Assembly: GCA_025061975.1 (NCBI GenBank)
Contig: JANXBB010000286.1
Coordinates: forward strand, 1-9,444
Reading direction: 5' to 3'
From: Caldifarciminota bacterium
GTDB lineage: Bacteria; Hydrothermota; Tepidihabitantia; Tepidihabitantales; CAIPLT01
DNA: 9,444 bases
Notes under the pieces: generated by a model
What the model was told of the DNA's origin: nothing
Database searches by the model: none
Seen by the model: the letters and a program-made list of their open reading frames with translations, nothing else
Part shown: positions 7,314 to 9,444 of the stretch, piece after piece
Numbering within the stretch: position 1 is the first letter of the stretch
How the letters are laid out: every line of letters starts with the position of its first letter
Program-made: the position numbers and the translations under genes

Positions 7314-7829
7314 ATGAGTAATAATCAATTAACACCGGAGTTAAAGGCTCTAATTAATAAAACCGTAACTGCCTGTGGCGTTGAAGTGTATGATTTGGAA
7401 TTTAAAGGCCGTACTCTGCGGGTTTTTATCACATGCGAAGAGGGAGTAACAGTAGAAACCTGTGCTCGGGTCTCAGAAGCACTTTCGGAAGAATTAGATA
7501 AAGCCAATTTAATATTCGGACGGTATTTTTTGGAGGTTTCTTCGCCGGGAATTGAAAGACGGCTCCGACATCAAAGAGATTTTGAAGAAGTAATCGGGAA
7601 GATAATTTCGGTGCATACAAAAACGTCAAATTATGTGGGGAAACTCCAAGAAGTTTCACCTGATGGAATTATTATAGAAACGGCATCACCAAACAAAGAA
7701 GCAATTTCAAAGTCTATTAATTACGAAGATATCGTATTTGCTCAACTTAAAGTCTCTACTGATGAATTGTTTTCAAGTGATAAAAAGCAAAAAGGCATGG
7801 GTTCTAAAGAAAATATTGAGGAGGCTTAA
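7314..7829 (+). CDS. rimP: Ribosome maturation factor RimP, 171 aa
   Basis: RimP binds the 30S subunit during late assembly and is needed for efficient 16S rRNA maturation and growth. The N-terminal alpha/beta domain (about 1-88) carries the family pattern: CGVEVYDLEFKG (21-32), LRVFITCEEGVTVETCARVS (35-54), and GRYFLEVSSPGIERRLRHQR (69-88), with the hallmark EVSSPG. A small beta-barrel domain follows (about 90-147). The final 20 or so residues (SSDKKQKGMGSKENIEEA) are a charged, probably disordered tail, making the protein slightly longer than usual. GGAG lies six bases before the ATG and may be masked by leader pairing. The stop overlaps the nusA start by one base (TAATG). First gene of the rightward operon, behind a strong promoter. 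Confidence 0.96.
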   Translation: MSNNQLTPELKALINKTVTACGVEVYDLEFKGRTLRVFITCEEGVTVETCARVSEALSEELDKANLIFGRYFLEVSSPGIERRLRHQRDFEEVIGKIISVHTKTSNYVGKLQEVSPDGIIIETASPNKEAISKSINYEDIVFAQLKVSTDELFSSDKKQKGMGSKENIEEA

Positions 7830-9070
7830 TGAATCAAAAAGAAATAACTACAATAATTACTCAAATTGCTCGTATTCGAAATGTTGATATTACGTATGTC
7901 GTAGAAACTTTAAAATTAGCAATTTTGGAAGGTTTAAAAAGGCGCTTCGGAAAAAATGTTAAAGCCGAAGTTGAATTTAAACCTGAAACCTCAGAGTTAA
8001 ATGTCTATTTGCTAAAAAAAGTAGTTGATGAACCTAAAGACTCCCTAACTGAAATTAAATTAGACGAAGCATTAAAACTACAATCTGACGCACAGATAGG
8101 AATGACAATTAGGGTACCTCTTCCATTGTTGGAAATTGGGCGAAGTGCCATCCGTAAAGCATCGGATGAGCTTATGATCAAGTTGCGAGAAGCTGAACGC
8201 AGCAAATTGTTTGATGAATACAACCGAAAACGCGGAGAAATCGTTTCAGGAACAATTACTAAAATTAGCGAGGACGAAATCTCTGTTAATATCGGGCTGG
8301 TCGAAGCAATTCTATTAAACCGTGATCAACTTAAAACGGATCACTATCGTATCGGGGGAGCGATTAAAGCGTTAATATACCGTGTTGAAAAAACACCAAT
8401 TGGCCCACGTATTTACCTGTCCCGAGCCCACAACGACTTTTTAAAAAAACTTCTTTATCAAGAAATACCAGAAATCCGTGAAGGAATTGTGGAAATAAAA
8501 GCTATTGCTAGAATTCCCGGTATCCGAGCTAAAGTTGCTGTAGTGTCGAATGACGATAAAGTAGATCCGGTGGGTGCATGTGTTGGTTATCGAAAATCAC
8601 GAATACAAACTATTATCAAAGAACTCTCCGGTGAAAAGATTGATATTGTTCTTTACGCAAAAGATATCCCCACATTTATTAGTCGCGCATTGGCCCCAGC
8701 GTCGATCAAAGAGATATTTAAAGAAAACGACAAATACTTTGTAATAGTTCCTGATGAAGATCTTTCAGTAGCAATTGGTAAAAAAGGCCAAAACGTTACG
8801 CTTGCTAGTAGACTTGTGGGCGTCGAGTTAGAAGTACTTAAGGCTTCATCATACGAAGATCGACTTTTAACGAACAAAGGTAAAACAGTAAAAATAAAAG
8901 ATTTAAACTTAGATCGCGACGTAATTGCAAAGTTTAACGATGCTGAAATCTTCACCGCTTTTGATGTTTTATCCGTGCCCACAGAACAACTTGCTGAACG
9001 AACCAATTATGCACCGGAAAAAATTGAAGAGATTAAACAAACGATAAAAGAAGCTTTATGGAAGAAATAA
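7829..9070 (+). CDS. nusA: Transcription termination/antitermination factor NusA, 413 aa
   Basis: NusA binds RNA polymerase near the RNA exit channel and modulates pausing, intrinsic termination and antitermination. Domains in order are the polymerase-binding N-terminal domain (about 1-130), S1 (about 135-200), KH1 (about 205-285) and KH2 (about 290-345, VPDEDLSVAIGKKGQNVTLA with intact GKKG). A short C-terminal helical region follows (about 357-412), probably helix-hairpin-helix-like, not the two acidic repeats of E. coli NusA. KH1 keeps DPVGACVG but continues as GYRKSRIQ (253-260), so the GxxG loop that normally reads GMRG ends in Lys. The start has a good GAGGAGG (7818-7824) inside the end of rimP and the TAATG overlap. 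The 3' end overlaps infB by 13 bases. NusA often autoregulates this operon; the leader upstream of rimP would be the obvious target, but this is inference. Confidence 0.97.
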   Translation: MNQKEITTIITQIARIRNVDITYVVETLKLAILEGLKRRFGKNVKAEVEFKPETSELNVYLLKKVVDEPKDSLTEIKLDEALKLQSDAQIGMTIRVPLPLLEIGRSAIRKASDELMIKLREAERSKLFDEYNRKRGEIVSGTITKISEDEISVNIGLVEAILLNRDQLKTDHYRIGGAIKALIYRVEKTPIGPRIYLSRAHNDFLKKLLYQEIPEIREGIVEIKAIARIPGIRAKVAVVSNDDKVDPVGACVGYRKSRIQTIIKELSGEKIDIVLYAKDIPTFISRALAPASIKEIFKENDKYFVIVPDEDLSVAIGKKGQNVTLASRLVGVELEVLKASSYEDRLLTNKGKTVKIKDLNLDRDVIAKFNDAEIFTAFDVLSVPTEQLAERTNYAPEKIEEIKQTIKEALWKK

Positions 9071-9444
9071 AAGAACCAAATAAAGATCGTGTAAACTCTG
9101 AAGGCAAGCCGGGTAAGGATAAAATTGTTTCGTCGCAAAAAATACCAGTTAAAGGTAGCGAAAAAAACAAAGGATTAAAAGTTTTTGTTGCTGCTAAATA
9201 TCTAAATCTTTCTTGTGAGGCATTTGTAAGTATTTTAAAAGAATTAGGATATCCTCCGCGGGGGTTTACTGCTCACATTACTCAAGAAGAATTTGAGAAA
9301 GTAAAAGCTCGTGTTAAACAGGAAAAATCAGTAGTAAAAGAATCGTTTAAAAAGAAAACTCAAACAGCCACTTTAGACACACCTTCCCAACCTAAAACTA
9401 TTCCTGGGCAAAAGTTATCTACTTCTAAAATAATTTCTCCTCCA
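9058..9444 (+). CDS. infB: Translation initiation factor IF-2, N-terminal part, 3' end outside window
   Basis: IF2 is the GTPase that places initiator fMet-tRNA on the 30S subunit and promotes subunit joining. Only the first 129 codons are present. After a basic, low-complexity leader (1-40) there is one small IF2 N-terminal domain (about 41-90): KVFVAAKYLNLSCEAFVSIL, then KELGYPPRGFTAHITQEEFE. This has the helical pattern of the repeated modules at the IF2 N terminus. From about 91 the sequence becomes a Lys/Ser/Thr/Pro/Gln-rich linker, as usual before the G domain, which lies beyond the right edge. The ATG at 9058 lies inside the end of nusA, giving a 13-base overlap in another frame, and is the first start after an in-frame stop at 9034. 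The Shine-Dalgarno is weak (AGAAG), so reinitiation after nusA is likely. Position right after nusA supports the call. No YlxR or L7Ae-like gene intervenes. Confidence 0.9.
   Translation, partial: MEEIKEPNKDRVNSEGKPGKDKIVSSQKIPVKGSEKNKGLKVFVAAKYLNLSCEAFVSILKELGYPPRGFTAHITQEEFEKVKARVKQEKSVVKESFKKKTQTATLDTPSQPKTIPGQKLSTSKIISPP

Noticed and set aside
8653..9006. Minus-strand open frame of 117 codons opposite nusA
   Set aside because: It overlaps the KH2 and C-terminal coding region of nusA and its Ser/Ala-rich translation is typical of an antisense shadow.

Overview
The window is an AT-rich bacterial segment (roughly 35-40% G+C by eye) of tightly packed chromosomal housekeeping genes in two divergent blocks. 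It shows no phage, insertion-sequence, CRISPR, tRNA or rRNA sequence. Core proteins (S15, PNPase, RimP, NusA, IF2) have ordinary bacterial architecture. The separate M16 peptidase pair next to pnp and the short NusA with an added C-terminal helical domain suggest a deep-branching or uncultured phylum rather than a Proteobacterium or a typical Firmicute. I cannot name the lineage with confidence.

Left block, minus strand, read from about 7100 down to 1: rpsO, pnp, an M16-family protein without a zinc site, an M16 zinc peptidase, an ornithine cyclodeaminase/alanine dehydrogenase-family enzyme, and a family-4 glycosyltransferase that runs off the left edge. rpsO/pnp and the two M16 genes are each joined by ATGA overlaps. 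The other gaps are 16-47 bases and no terminator is visible between genes, so this is probably one operon. rpsO-pnp-M16 is a familiar gene order. The two metabolic genes at its end look like lineage-specific additions.

Centre, 7024-7313: a 290-base divergent regulatory region. Facing left it has two sigma70-type promoters for rpsO. Facing right it has one strong promoter for rimP. Between them lie a hairpin plus T-run resembling a rho-independent terminator and a weaker rightward promoter, which together could define a small RNA of about 108 nt. The rimP leader appears to start with a perfect 6-bp hairpin, followed by a CCGCC that can pair with the rimP ribosome-binding site.

Right block, plus strand, 7314-9444: rimP, nusA and the 5' end of infB, with 1-base and 13-base overlaps. 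This is the classic ribosome-maturation/transcription/translation operon, here without the small YlxR and L7Ae-like genes often found between nusA and infB. Together the two blocks link 30S assembly (S15, RimP), transcription elongation control (NusA), translation initiation (IF2) and RNA turnover (PNPase) around one bidirectional control region.

Most of this is well-known core machinery and I did not find a clearly new system. The points most worth a second look are the complementary active-site loss in the two M16 proteins, a degenerate KH1 loop in NusA, and the structured divergent intergenic region.
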